Shown: piece after piece, positions 9,306 to 18,607 of the stretch
Layout: each line of letters begins with the position of its first letter
Numbering within the stretch: position 1 is the first letter of the stretch
From: Thiohalocapsa sp. PB-PSB1
GTDB taxonomy: Bacteria; Pseudomonadota; Gammaproteobacteria; Chromatiales; Chromatiaceae
Assembly (NCBI GenBank): GCA_016745215.1
Contig: CP050890.1
Span: forward strand, 372,001 to 436,000
Length of the DNA stretch: 64,000 nt
Direction: 5' to 3'
Notes under the pieces: generated by a model
What the model saw: only the letters and a program-made list of their open reading frames with translations
Database searches by the model: none
Told to the model about the DNA's origin: nothing
Translations under genes and position numbers: made by a program

Positions 9306-10279
9306 TGGGTAAGCACGTTGGCTTCGTCAACCCGGAAACATTTCATCCGCTCACGGAGAAAGACGACGCATTGATCGACAGCTTATTAAGCACTCCGGTG
9401 GCAGTCTTGAAGGCAGGAATCCCTCGATTTGTCTCTTGCCGCGAGAATTATGCTGAGTCCTTCGGTTGGCAATGGAAGCATTGGGCTGACAATCTGAGCG
9501 AATCTAGAGGCGCAAAGATCAGACATCGGCAAGTCGTCTTGGACAGAACGCATTTCTTGGACTATGACCTGACCGGCAAGACGATCCTAGAGTGCGGTAT
9601 GGGGGGCGGTGATGATACGGAAGTCCTTCTCTCACTGCCCTTCCGCGAGATACACAGTTTTGACCTGAGCACAGCTGTTGAGCGCGCTGCGCGGCATTTA
9701 CAGGACGAGCGTTTGGTGTTGTCACAGGCTTCGATCTATGCGATCCCTTACCCAGATCAATCGTTTGATTTCGTGTTCTGTCATCGGGTATTGCAGCACA
9801 CGCCAGACCCGGAGAAGAGTTTACGGGCCATCTGCAAGAAGGTAAAACCGAATGGCATCCTTTTTATCCATTCCTACAAGAGATCGCCGGAGTATATGGC
9901 TGAATGGCGATACAAGTACCGCTGGCTGACGACAAGAGTCCCTAAGGTACTGGTCTATGGTTATGTGCGTCTACTAGGCTGGCCAATGCATCATCTCGTC
10001 GGTTGGTTGAATCGGCTTGGCCATAGACCACGACGTTTTGCGTATTGCTATATCCCCTTTTACCGCATCGAGCGCAGCGGCTATTGCAGCGATCTGGATA
10101 AGGGTGAAGCGATCGAGTTGGGACGCATGGTCACCTTTGATGCCCTAACACCCAAGTTCGATTATCCAATGGCAACTCAGGACATGACAAGAATTCTCGA
10201 ATCGGAAGGATTTGTGATCGAGCACTTGGAAGACAGCTTGCCTTCGCCCGTCTACGCGACGGCTCGGCGCGTCCGTTAA
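9305..10279 (+). CDS. Class I SAM-dependent methyltransferase
   Basis: A methyltransferase of about 324 residues. Motif I is ILECGMGGGDDTEVLL, followed by IHSFDLSTAVERA and the Methyltransf_11-type YPDQSFDFVFCHRVLQHT. The C-terminal half carries two hydrophobic stretches around KVLVYGYVRLLGWPMHHLVG, so it may sit against the membrane. ATG 9305 is preferred because GGAGGA at 9295-9300 lies at good spacing and the ATG overlaps the upstream stop (TGATG); longer TTG/ATG starts at 9287 and 9293 would bury that ribosome site. It lies between a glycosyltransferase and the asparagine synthetase-like gene. Confidence 0.85.
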   Translation: MGKHVGFVNPETFHPLTEKDDALIDSLLSTPVAVLKAGIPRFVSCRENYAESFGWQWKHWADNLSESRGAKIRHRQVVLDRTHFLDYDLTGKTILECGMGGGDDTEVLLSLPFREIHSFDLSTAVERAARHLQDERLVLSQASIYAIPYPDQSFDFVFCHRVLQHTPDPEKSLRAICKKVKPNGILFIHSYKRSPEYMAEWRYKYRWLTTRVPKVLVYGYVRLLGWPMHHLVGWLNRLGHRPRRFAYCYIPFYRIERSGYCSDLDKGEAIELGRMVTFDALTPKFDYPMATQDMTRILESEGFVIEHLEDSLPSPVYATARRVR

Positions 10280-10300
10280 CTCGGAGATCTAGTAACGGGC

Positions 10301-12157
10301 ATGTGCGGAATTGCCGGGATTTGGACGGACGCTGAGCCAGTCGAGGTCGATCGCTTCGCCGTGATGATCGACTCGTTAGCCGCGCGTGGGCCAGACGGAT
10401 GTGGAATCCGCGTACTCGACAGAGGCCACCTGCTGTTGGGACATCGCAGACTGTCGATCATCGATCTTAGCGAGGCGGGAAGCCAGCCGATGACGAACGA
10501 AGATGGCACTATTTGGTTGACCTTCAATGGGGAGATTTATAACTACCGCAAACTGCGGGGTGAACTGGAGCGCCAAGGCCACTGTTTCCGTTCGCAGAGT
10601 GATTCCGAAGTCATTATCCACGCCTATGAAGAATGGGGTGTTGACTGTGTGCTCCGATTTCGCGGTATTTTTGCATTCGGAATCTACGATACCCGCCAGC
10701 GGGCACTCTTTCTTGCCCGTGATCATGTTGGGGTGAAGCCGCTTTATTATCTGGCTCAGCCAAGCCGGTTCGTTTTCGCATCGCTCGCGAGAGCCATACT
10801 GGCCGCGCCGGGATTTCATCGCAAGATAGATCCGGTCGCATTTAGACTCTATCTCGGTTATGGCAATGTTCCAGGCAACGCTTGTATTTTTGACGGCGTT
10901 CGGAAGCTACCGCCTGGACATTGGCTGTACCTGAAGGATGGGAAAGTCGAGATTCGGCGCTATTGGCAACTAGCTTACAATCCGGTGATCAAGAATCAGG
11001 TGGAAGCGGAGTCACTGGTTCGGTCCAAGGTCGAGGAAGCAGTTCGGAGCCAGTTGGTCAGTGATGTGCCGATTGGTGTCTTGCTCAGTGGCGGTATCGA
11101 TTCAACTGTGATTACTGCACTTTCATTGCAGCATGTTCAGAATGAACTTTTCACCTTTAACCTTGGATTCGATGAAGAAGCAAGTGATGAAAGCCAATTT
11201 GCGCAATTGGTCGCGGATCATTTCCAGACGAACCATAGGTCACGGCGGCTAACCTATGAATCAGCCTGCGAGACGCTTGCTGGGCTCATCGACGCAGTTG
11301 ATGAGCCTTTTGATCTGAATGGACTTTTCTCATATTACAGCCTCGCGAAACTCGTGCGCTCACATGATGTCAAGGTTGTTCTGGGAGGAGACGGAGCCGA
11401 CGAGGTGTTTGGGGGATATCTTTGGTATGAAGCCTTTCAGGGCGATCTGAAAAGGAAACCGCGATCTCTTGGTGGCAGGTTGTTAGAGATTCTGACGTTT
11501 GGACTTGCTCGGAAACCCATCTCGGCTTCGCATCTGTTCTTCCGCTATAATGGCTTTTTCAATGATCGGCAACAATGTGACTGGCTTGGCCTCTGCCCTG
11601 CGGCTAAGGGGGAAGATTCCGTATATCGCGTGCTGGATACGTTGTGGGACGCCGATAAACCAGCGGTCTTGGCGGCTCAGTTCATGGACTTCAATTGCTT
11701 CTTGGTCGATCATTGCCTGACGAAAGTTGACCGAGCGAGTATGGCTCATGGCCTCGAGGTACGAGTTCCGTTTTTGGATGTCGATTTACTGGAGGCGGTA
11801 TTCTCGATCGATCATTCCCTTGTTTTTCATGAGAGTCGGCTCAAAGCAATTTTGAAGCGAACGATGGCTGACTTCCTTCCCCCCGCAATGGATGTTGAGC
11901 GAAAGAAAGGATTTAGCAGTCCGATCACGGAATGGCTAGCAAAAGGTTTAAGCGCTGGCGGCAAATCATATCTGCTGGATGGGGCGCTAGTTGGTAATGG
12001 GCTGATCTGCGGTGGATGCCTTTCTGCTAACTATGAGGATCTGGCTGCTAGAATGCAGATGACATTGATCAGTGCCGAATTTTGGTATCGGCGGTGGGTG
12101 CTCGAAGAGCGCGCGTCAATTGCACAGTTTACCGGAGAATTATCAAAGGGACACTAG
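10301..12157 (+). CDS. asnB: Asparagine synthetase (glutamine-hydrolysing) AsnB-type
   Basis: Glutamine-dependent amidotransferase of 618 residues, the normal length. The N-terminal class II glutaminase begins MCGIAGIW, with Cys2 the nucleophile after Met removal, and includes RRLSIIDLS and the FNGEIYNYR segment. The C-terminal synthetase domain has the pyrophosphate loop LLSGGIDST near residue 265 and VVLGGDGADEVFGGY. In surface-polysaccharide loci such paralogues usually amidate uronic acids rather than make asparagine. With a UDP-glucuronate decarboxylase in the same locus, a uronamide product is plausible (inference). Confidence 0.92.
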   Translation: MCGIAGIWTDAEPVEVDRFAVMIDSLAARGPDGCGIRVLDRGHLLLGHRRLSIIDLSEAGSQPMTNEDGTIWLTFNGEIYNYRKLRGELERQGHCFRSQSDSEVIIHAYEEWGVDCVLRFRGIFAFGIYDTRQRALFLARDHVGVKPLYYLAQPSRFVFASLARAILAAPGFHRKIDPVAFRLYLGYGNVPGNACIFDGVRKLPPGHWLYLKDGKVEIRRYWQLAYNPVIKNQVEAESLVRSKVEEAVRSQLVSDVPIGVLLSGGIDSTVITALSLQHVQNELFTFNLGFDEEASDESQFAQLVADHFQTNHRSRRLTYESACETLAGLIDAVDEPFDLNGLFSYYSLAKLVRSHDVKVVLGGDGADEVFGGYLWYEAFQGDLKRKPRSLGGRLLEILTFGLARKPISASHLFFRYNGFFNDRQQCDWLGLCPAAKGEDSVYRVLDTLWDADKPAVLAAQFMDFNCFLVDHCLTKVDRASMAHGLEVRVPFLDVDLLEAVFSIDHSLVFHESRLKAILKRTMADFLPPAMDVERKKGFSSPITEWLAKGLSAGGKSYLLDGALVGNGLICGGCLSANYEDLAARMQMTLISAEFWYRRWVLEERASIAQFTGELSKGH

Positions 12158-12318
12158 AATTACGAGGCGGGTCGGATGCGATATTTTCCTATGAGAACAT
12201 ATAAAGTCCTCTCACGTGACATCAAAACTATCCCTTTCGTTCAAGGCCAGCACTCACGCACCAAAAACAAAAGGGCATATCTGGTTATCATGTTGAGTGA
12301 CTATTTAACGCGCACAAG

Positions 12319-13311
12319 ATGCGCTATGAAATGAGTGATTTAGCGACCCTAGAACTCAAGCATCGATCCTGGTCGGCGCAACTAGTGCTGCGCGCGGCGG
12401 GTGAGCGTACTGCGTCCGTTTCTGAGGCATTGATCAAGGCGCAGTGCCCGTCCGATGTCGAGCTGACGTTGATCGATGAGCAGCCGTTTGAGAAGGCGCT
12501 GCAAGCCTGTTATCGGGCTGGTCTGGAGGCGGGCCGTGATTGGACGATTATGATCGACGCGGATCTCATGCTTCTTCGAGGGGCCATTGAAGGGTTGCTG
12601 CGGGCGGCAGCGGAGCAAACCTCGAGTCATGTGCAGCTACAAGGCCGGATCTTCGACAAGATCACCGGCGTTTATCGATCCGCCGGGCCTCGCATCTACC
12701 GCACTGATCTATTGGAGCAGGCGCTGCATTTGATTCCGGCCTCTGGGCAGGCGATACGTCCCGAATACGAGACACTTCAGGCTATGGAGCGCTTGGGACA
12801 TCCGTCGCGGTTCGTACCGGATGTTTTCGCGCTGCACGATTTCGAGCAGTTTTATTGCGATCTGTATCGCAAGGCGTTCGTACATGCTCGCAAGCATGCT
12901 TGGCTCGTCGGCTCCATGTTGGAGCGTTGCCGGGATAACCTTGCCGATGATCCAGATTTTCTTGTCATGCTCAAGGGACTCTGGGACGGTTTGACCATGA
13001 GCGATGAGGTGTCGATCGACCGGAGGCTATTCATCGATAAGGGTGAGATGGCCCTTAGCGAGCTGGGTCTTACGGAAAAGGAGCCGCTGAACACGGAGAT
13101 TTTCATGCGGAATTTTGAGTGCTTTGTTGCTGATGCAACGCAGAATTATGAACTTCCGCCGATGGCCATTTACGACAAGCCGCAAGAGCCGGTGCCTTCC
13201 GGCTTGCGTGGCTCCGTGGTTCACCGCGTACGCAAACGAGGCTTGTTAGGCGGGAGCGTTGCGTCATTCGGTGCGCTGTTATGCAAGATGGGGCGCGCAC
13301 TGGATTCGTGA
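12319..13311 (+). CDS. Putative glycosyltransferase-like protein (GT-A-like), function unassigned
   Basis: A 330-residue protein I cannot place in a named family with certainty. The stretch RDWTIMIDADLMLLRGAIEGL contains a strand ending in DAD, like the DXD metal site of GT-A glycosyltransferases, preceded by a cysteine-containing segment (ALIKAQCPSDVELTLID) that looks like the donor-binding half. The rest is helical and polar, with no signal peptide or membrane segment. ATG 12331 (MSDLATLEL) is an alternative start. It stands alone between asnB and a methyltransferase and probably acts in the same glycan pathway. Confidence 0.6.
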   Translation: MRYEMSDLATLELKHRSWSAQLVLRAAGERTASVSEALIKAQCPSDVELTLIDEQPFEKALQACYRAGLEAGRDWTIMIDADLMLLRGAIEGLLRAAAEQTSSHVQLQGRIFDKITGVYRSAGPRIYRTDLLEQALHLIPASGQAIRPEYETLQAMERLGHPSRFVPDVFALHDFEQFYCDLYRKAFVHARKHAWLVGSMLERCRDNLADDPDFLVMLKGLWDGLTMSDEVSIDRRLFIDKGEMALSELGLTEKEPLNTEIFMRNFECFVADATQNYELPPMAIYDKPQEPVPSGLRGSVVHRVRKRGLLGGSVASFGALLCKMGRALDS

Positions 13312-13339
13312 TTGACAGGTTGTGATCCCATGCTATCAC
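13312..13339 (+). promoter_or_regulatory. Possible sigma-70 promoter
   Basis: TTGACA at 13312-13317 and TATCAC at 13334-13339 with a 16-bp spacer, just after the stop codon of the preceding gene and about 190 bp upstream of the methyltransferase at 13531. The -35 is perfect and the -10 is a 4/6 match. There is no experimental support. Confidence 0.3.
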
Positions 13340-13530
13340 TATGATTCCCCAGGATTTACCAGATCAATGATTTACGCCGCTCGTTCTCGACTGATCAAGG
13401 ATCTTCAAAGCATCGGAAAGACCGCTGGACAGACACTGACGAACGTGGGGACGCAGTGTTGCCAAAGATGTGGATAAAGACATGAGGTCCAGGAGAATGC
13501 GGGCAGGCTAATGCATCCTGAAGCAGAGAG

Positions 13531-14424
13531 ATGAGCACCAAGCATGATCTATTGACCTGGCAGGACGTCCAAGCAACGCAACTGCGCCCGGTCATGCTGG
13601 ACACCCTGACTACGCTGGTCGCACGCGGTCGTGAGCCGGGTCAGATTCGCATCCTGGATCTTGGCTGCGGGCGTGGTGCGACGGTGATCAAGTTGTTACA
13701 GCTCGGTTTCGATGCCTATGGCGTGGATATCGATGCCGAGCCGATTCGCAATGGATTGCCCCTTCTTGCAGGTTTCGGCGCGCCGATTGCGCCAATGGAT
13801 CGACTGCGGATTCAGGCTACCACGGAGCCCTTGCCGTTTCCCGATGAGTTCTTCGATCTCATCCTATCGGACCAGGTGTTCGAGCATGTTGCCAATTTGC
13901 TCGATGTGGCGACGGAGATGGCCCGTGTAACGCGCGCAGACGCGCGAGGCATCCATACCTTTCCCGCAAAATGGCGCGTTGTGGAGCCACATGTGTTTGT
14001 CCCCTTCGTTCACTGGCTCCCTAAGACCAGGGTGCGCTATTGGTGGCTGAGATCTTTGAGCTGGCGCTTGCCGCTTTGGAAGGACCACGAGGCCCTGTCT
14101 CTGGGCGAACGCCTGAGGGTGTTCCATGCCTATCTCGACGCGAAGACCTTCTATCGCCCGGTGTCGGAGATCATCGGGACACTGCGCGCTGCCGGATTCG
14201 AAAGCCATGTGTCGTGTCAAACTGCTTCACGGTCCGTATCGCGGCGCAGAATTGACGGGCTGGTCCCAGCGCTACGGCAGTGGCTGCGCTGCTGGCGGCG
14301 AACGATGTTTCGCGAGGTGGTATTGATCGCGCGGAAACAGGATTCCCGTGCGAGCGGAGGTGGATATTCCCTGGGTTGTGCGCGAGTCAGTGCGGCACGA
14401 AAAAACGGGGCTGATGGTGAGTGA
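13531..14424 (+). CDS. Class I SAM-dependent methyltransferase
   Basis: A 297-residue methyltransferase. Motif I is IRILDLGCGRGATVIKLL, followed by AYGVDIDAEPI, the acidic residue of strand 2, and the Methyltransf_11-type PDEFFDLILSDQVFEHV. The middle (FPAKWRVVEPHVFVPFVHWL) is typical of methyltransferases found in O-antigen loci. The last roughly 30 residues are low in complexity and run into the remains of a glycosyltransferase in another frame, so the original C-terminus may have been altered by a deletion. Confidence 0.82.
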   Translation: MSTKHDLLTWQDVQATQLRPVMLDTLTTLVARGREPGQIRILDLGCGRGATVIKLLQLGFDAYGVDIDAEPIRNGLPLLAGFGAPIAPMDRLRIQATTEPLPFPDEFFDLILSDQVFEHVANLLDVATEMARVTRADARGIHTFPAKWRVVEPHVFVPFVHWLPKTRVRYWWLRSLSWRLPLWKDHEALSLGERLRVFHAYLDAKTFYRPVSEIIGTLRAAGFESHVSCQTASRSVSRRRIDGLVPALRQWLRCWRRTMFREVVLIARKQDSRASGGGYSLGCARVSAARKNGADGE

Positions 14425-14590
14425 CCGGGGCGCGTCTTTCGTCGCCGCGATCCAACGTCTGGCGGCAGACGTGGAAATACGTGAGCGCCTGGCATCTGCC
14501 GCGCGCGAGCATGCGCAACAGTGCAAACTCATTGACAGTCGTTACAGAGCCTGGGGAAAAAAGGAGTTTCTCTGGGAATCTGTCTGTTGA
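14348..14590 (+). pseudogene. Relic of the C-terminal end of a GT4 glycosyltransferase
   Basis: In the frame of 14348-14590 the sequence reads IPWVVRESVRHEKTGLMV, then AAIQRLAADVEIRERLASAA, matching the end of a GT-B family 4 domain (IPEVV..G.TGLLV.....LA.AI.RL..D...R..L..AAR). The catalytic half is missing, and its 5' part overlaps the end of the methyltransferase at 13531 in a different frame. This looks like the scar of a deletion that removed most of a glycosyltransferase gene. Confidence 0.6.
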
Positions 14591-14668
14591 GGCAAGGTAC
14601 AGTACGAAGATTGCCTTTCTCGAACTTGGTTCTCGAGCGCATTCACGTCGAGTCTGGTGTTGGCCAAG

Positions 14669-15664
14669 ATGACCTGTTCGAATCAAGCAGTGTTTGTACT
14701 GACATCGAATGGAAGCGACATATACTGGGCGATGACCCGTATTGCAATAGCCTCCCTACGCCTTACGAATCCGGGTTTGCGTATCCTGGTCGCCTGTGAT
14801 CACGTCACGCACCGAACGTTGAAGTCACAGGAAAACCAAATCATCAGCGAGGTGGACGAGTGGCGGCCGTTCATGACCTTGGAAGGCTCGCCGGTCGTAC
14901 GGAATCGCTTCTTGAAGACCAGCCTCAGAGGCCGGCTGTCAGGAAATTTTTTATTTCTTGACAGCGACATCCTTGTGCGAGGGGATCTATCGACCGTTTT
15001 TGCAACGCAGGCAGATGTGGCTGGGGCAGTCAACCATTCCAGATCATCATTACAAGGTCAGATCGGAGCAGTAGATCGCGAGGTGCTGGATCAGCTTCAG
15101 TGGAGTCTGACTAGGGGATTCTATATCAATGGGGGTGTGCTTTTCTATAACGACACGAGGGGTGCCCATGAGTTTGGGCGGTGTTGGCACGAACTCTGGT
15201 TGGGCGCTTACAGAAAGCTTGGCAAATATCGGGACCAGACTGCGTTGAACTACGCTTTAGAACGTTCCGGCGCGAGGTTTCATCTCTTGGCAGACCGATT
15301 CAACGGGCAGTTCTGGGGCAATCCTTCTGTTGTCAAGGATGCGCTGATCTGGCATTTCTATCTGTCAAGCCCGAATGTTCCACAGACGCCATTTTTGATT
15401 GAAGCGCTGCATCTTATTGCGACCGGTGAGCTTCGTCTTGATAAAATATCAGCCATGATCAGGCAAATCCATCCGTGGAAAAGCCAGCACATCATCGACG
15501 ATTGGGTGGCAAATAGATTAATCCAAAAACAACATTACGACGGATGGGAGGGGGATTCGATACGCATGGGCTACAGTCGAGCAATTTTGAGGACGTGTAG
15601 CAAGCCGTTGGATAGGTTTTCACAAAAGTTATCTTGGCTAGGGCGTGCTCGGAATCGGCAATGA
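14669..15664 (+). CDS. Glycosyltransferase-like protein with DSD motif (GT8-like)
   Basis: A protein of about 331 residues with GT-A features: an N-terminal strand FVLTSNGSDIYWAMTRIAIASL (the first 20 shown suffice: FVLTSNGSDIYWAMTRIAIA), a metal-binding NFLFLDSDILVRGDL near residue 100, and YINGGVLFYNDT plus DQTALNYAL, which recur in GT8-type retaining transferases. The start is uncertain: GTG 14657 (four residues longer) or ATG 14669. Its stop overlaps the next start by four bases (ATGA), so it is coupled to the fusion gene downstream, whose N-terminal domain is similar in kind. Confidence 0.75.
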   Translation: MTCSNQAVFVLTSNGSDIYWAMTRIAIASLRLTNPGLRILVACDHVTHRTLKSQENQIISEVDEWRPFMTLEGSPVVRNRFLKTSLRGRLSGNFLFLDSDILVRGDLSTVFATQADVAGAVNHSRSSLQGQIGAVDREVLDQLQWSLTRGFYINGGVLFYNDTRGAHEFGRCWHELWLGAYRKLGKYRDQTALNYALERSGARFHLLADRFNGQFWGNPSVVKDALIWHFYLSSPNVPQTPFLIEALHLIATGELRLDKISAMIRQIHPWKSQHIIDDWVANRLIQKQHYDGWEGDSIRMGYSRAILRTCSKPLDRFSQKLSWLGRARNRQ

Positions 15665-17502
15665 GTTCTGCTGACGGCAATGCAGTAGGGGCAAACCATG
15701 CCGATCAAAGCACGGCATTCTGCACCATCATTACTTGGAACTATATGGAATATGCCGTTACCCTCTATCATTCTCTACGCGAGTACGAACCGGCGGTCGA
15801 TTTTCACGTGTTGGTGGTGGACCGGGACTACGTAGAGTATCCGGGTCTGTGCGAGACCTATCCAAATCTAACGATTCATTTCTGCGAAACGATCTGCGGC
15901 CACGGACTCGGAGCCGCAATCTTGAAAAAGTATGGTGGAGCGAGTGCCGATTGTACTCGATGGTCATTGAAGCCCGTGTTCCTGAGCTACTTGATCAGTA
16001 GGGGATATGATCAGGCGTTTTTTCTCGATCCGGACCTGTATTTTTATTCTTCACCACGTATCTTACTGGAGGAACTCGGGAACCAAGGTATTTTGCTGAC
16101 TCCTCACTGGCGGAGTTCTGATCCGGATCGCGATCGCGTTAATTTCGCTATTTTGCAGACCAGTGGCCTTTTCAATGCGGGTTGCGTTGGTGCCACCGAG
16201 GCCGGTTTGCGCGGGCTTGAATGGTGGGCCCGTGTTTGCTTACACGAATGTGTGAAAGCTCCGGAAAGAGGCTTGTTCGTCGACCAAGCGTATCTCGACT
16301 TGCTGCCGATTTACTTCGAGAGTGTAAAAATCCTGCGCCACCGGGGGTGCAATGTCGCCAACTGGAATCAAATCGAATGTCAGAGGGAAGAAAACCAACC
16401 AGGGGTCATCACTATCAATGGATTTCCTCTCGTCTTTATCCATTTTACCGCGAGTACTATCCGTGGCATCGAAGCAGGCGATGACCCTCTCCTTCGAGAT
16501 CATCTCGCTCGCTACAGAGCAGCACTCGATGCCAACAAGAAGTGGGCGCTCCCGCTGCAAGAGGCCGAGACGGGAGGGGATGCTGGCGGAGCACCGCTCG
16601 GGCAGATAAAAAAGATTGTTCTTGCGGCACTGCACCGGCTGCCAGGATTCTCAGGCCTTGAACGCTCGTTTTTGCGCCGGTTCTCGAGCGGGGCTCGCTG
16701 GCAGCTGCCGTCACGTCGGATGATGCAAAAATCCCACCCGGCAACGGACCCAATGGCCAGCTTTCTTGCACCACGCTGTGATGTCCAGGGACTGGATCGC
16801 TATCTGATCCGTCGCGCGATCCTTTGCGCACTTCTCTCGCAGCGCGACCGCCTGCGGGGTACATTGCTCGATGTCGGTTGTGGCCAGATGCCCTACAGAT
16901 CCATTCTGACGGGCCCGGATGGACAGGTTACAGGCTATCTTGGCCTGGACTTCGCCGTGAACCCGATCCACGACAACCAGCCGGACCTCTGCTGGGAAAA
17001 CGGCCGCATCCCGCTGGCAGACGCCAGCGTCGACTCGGCGCTATGCACCGAGGTGCTGGAGCATTGCCCCGATCCCGATGCCGTGCTGTCTGAGGTGGCG
17101 CGGGTACTCCGCCCAGGCGGTTGCTTGCTCTTCAGCGTGCCTTTTCTTTGGCCTCTGCACGAGGTACCCTACGACCACTATCGTTACACGCCGTTCGCTT
17201 TGCGTCGTCACCTGACCAAGGCGGGCTTCGGGTCGATCCAGATCCAGGCGATGGGCGGCTGGGATGCCAGCCTGGCGCAGATGCTGGGGCTCTGGGTCAG
17301 GCGTCGGCCGATGGGCCGACTGCGACGGGCGTTGCTCTCGCTGCTGGTCTATCCGCTGTATCGCTGGCTGGTGCAGGCGGATGGTCGGGCGGCGGTGGAA
17401 TTCACGGAAAGCCAGATGCTGACCGGACTGTGGGGAACGGCTGTCAAGCCAGGAAAGCAAAAGAGCGAGCCTCCCTCGATGCAGCAAGCGGCAGCGGAAT
17501 GA
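15661..17502 (+). CDS. Bifunctional fusion: glycosyltransferase-like N-terminus plus SAM methyltransferase C-terminus
   Basis: A 613-residue two-domain protein. Residues about 20-290 form a GT-A-like domain with YDQAFFLDPDLYFYSSP (DPD metal motif near residue 123), SGLFNAGCVGATEAG and FVDQAYLDLLP. After a linker at about 295-365, residues about 370-560 are a class I methyltransferase with LLDVGCGQMPYRSIL (near 402), YLGLDFAV and CTEVLEHCPDPDAVLSEVARVLRPGG (motif core EVLEHCPDPDAVLSEVARVL). The ATG at 15661 overlaps the previous stop. A fused sugar transferase and methyltransferase suggests addition and O-methylation of the same residue, possibly a chain-terminating step (inference). Confidence 0.85.
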   Translation: MSSADGNAVGANHADQSTAFCTIITWNYMEYAVTLYHSLREYEPAVDFHVLVVDRDYVEYPGLCETYPNLTIHFCETICGHGLGAAILKKYGGASADCTRWSLKPVFLSYLISRGYDQAFFLDPDLYFYSSPRILLEELGNQGILLTPHWRSSDPDRDRVNFAILQTSGLFNAGCVGATEAGLRGLEWWARVCLHECVKAPERGLFVDQAYLDLLPIYFESVKILRHRGCNVANWNQIECQREENQPGVITINGFPLVFIHFTASTIRGIEAGDDPLLRDHLARYRAALDANKKWALPLQEAETGGDAGGAPLGQIKKIVLAALHRLPGFSGLERSFLRRFSSGARWQLPSRRMMQKSHPATDPMASFLAPRCDVQGLDRYLIRRAILCALLSQRDRLRGTLLDVGCGQMPYRSILTGPDGQVTGYLGLDFAVNPIHDNQPDLCWENGRIPLADASVDSALCTEVLEHCPDPDAVLSEVARVLRPGGCLLFSVPFLWPLHEVPYDHYRYTPFALRRHLTKAGFGSIQIQAMGGWDASLAQMLGLWVRRRPMGRLRRALLSLLVYPLYRWLVQADGRAAVEFTESQMLTGLWGTAVKPGKQKSEPPSMQQAAAE

Positions 17503-17623
17503 CGCTCAGGCATGAGTTTGCTCGCAGACGACATGCCTGGGCGCACAGCCTCGATCAGCGCGGCGGCCCCGTAACACGCCGTTCCGAACAACCCTTGGCC
17601 CTCTATCTTTCACTTCATCCTCA

Positions 17624-18607
17624 ATGACCTATTCGCTGCGCAAACGCATTCTCGTCACCGGCGGCGCCGGCTTCCTTGGCAGCCACCTGTGCGAGCGTCT
17701 GCTTGCCGACGGTCATGACGTGCTCTGTGTCGACAATTTCTTTACCGGTACCAAGGACAACATCGCGCATCTGCTCGACAATCCTTATTTCGAGCTGATG
17801 CGTCACGACGTCACCTTTCCGCTCTATGTGGAAGTCGACGAGATCTACAATCTGGCCTGTCCGGCCTCGCCGATCCACTACCAGTTCGACCCGGTACAAA
17901 CGACCAAGACCAGCGTGCATGGCGCCATCAATATGCTGGGGCTGGCCAAGCGGGTCAAGGCCAAAATCTTCCAGGCATCGACCAGCGAGGTGTATGGCGA
18001 TCCGGCCATCCATCCGCAGCCCGAGGGCTACTGGGGCAATGTCAACCCCATAGGCCCGCGCGCCTGCTACGATGAGGGCAAGCGCTGCGCCGAGACGCTC
18101 TGCCTCGACTATCGCCGCCAGCACGGTCTGCGGGTCAAGGTGGCGCGCATCTTCAACACCTATGGCCCGCGCATGCACCCCAACGACGGGCGAGTGGTCT
18201 CGAACTTCATCGTCCAGGCGCTGCGCGGCGAGCCGATCACTCTCTATGGTAACGGCTTCCAGACGCGCTCTTTCTGCTATGTCGATGATCTGATCGAGGG
18301 CTTCACGCGGTTAATGGACAGCCCGGATGAAATCGCCGGCCCGATGAATCTGGGCAATCCGGGCGAATTCACCATGATCGAGCTGGCCGAGACCATCCGC
18401 GATCTGACCGGTTCGCGCTCGTCGCTGGTGCATGCGCCGCTGCCGGACGACGACCCTAGGAAGCGCCAGCCGGATATCAGCCTGGCGCGCTCCGCGCTCG
18501 ACTGGGAGCCCAAGGTGCAGTTGCGGGAGGGTCTGAAGCTGACCATCGCCTACTTCGAACAGCTGCTGCGGCTTCAGCCGAGGGAAATTCGCGATGGATT
18601 CGAATAA
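17624..18607 (+). CDS. UDP-glucuronate decarboxylase / NAD-dependent epimerase (UXS type)
   Basis: A 327-residue short-chain dehydrogenase of the extended epimerase family, likely converting UDP-glucuronate to UDP-xylose with bound NAD+. It has the Rossmann motif LVTGGAGFLGSH at residues 10-21, the characteristic DNFFTGTKDNI and NLACPASPIHYQ, the STSEVYGDP strand and the catalytic YDEGK. RIFNTYGPRM is typical of UXS and its close relatives. It overlaps galE by 14 bp; the pair would supply UDP-xylose and UDP-galactose to the transferases around them. Confidence 0.92.
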   Translation: MTYSLRKRILVTGGAGFLGSHLCERLLADGHDVLCVDNFFTGTKDNIAHLLDNPYFELMRHDVTFPLYVEVDEIYNLACPASPIHYQFDPVQTTKTSVHGAINMLGLAKRVKAKIFQASTSEVYGDPAIHPQPEGYWGNVNPIGPRACYDEGKRCAETLCLDYRRQHGLRVKVARIFNTYGPRMHPNDGRVVSNFIVQALRGEPITLYGNGFQTRSFCYVDDLIEGFTRLMDSPDEIAGPMNLGNPGEFTMIELAETIRDLTGSRSSLVHAPLPDDDPRKRQPDISLARSALDWEPKVQLREGLKLTIAYFEQLLRLQPREIRDGFE

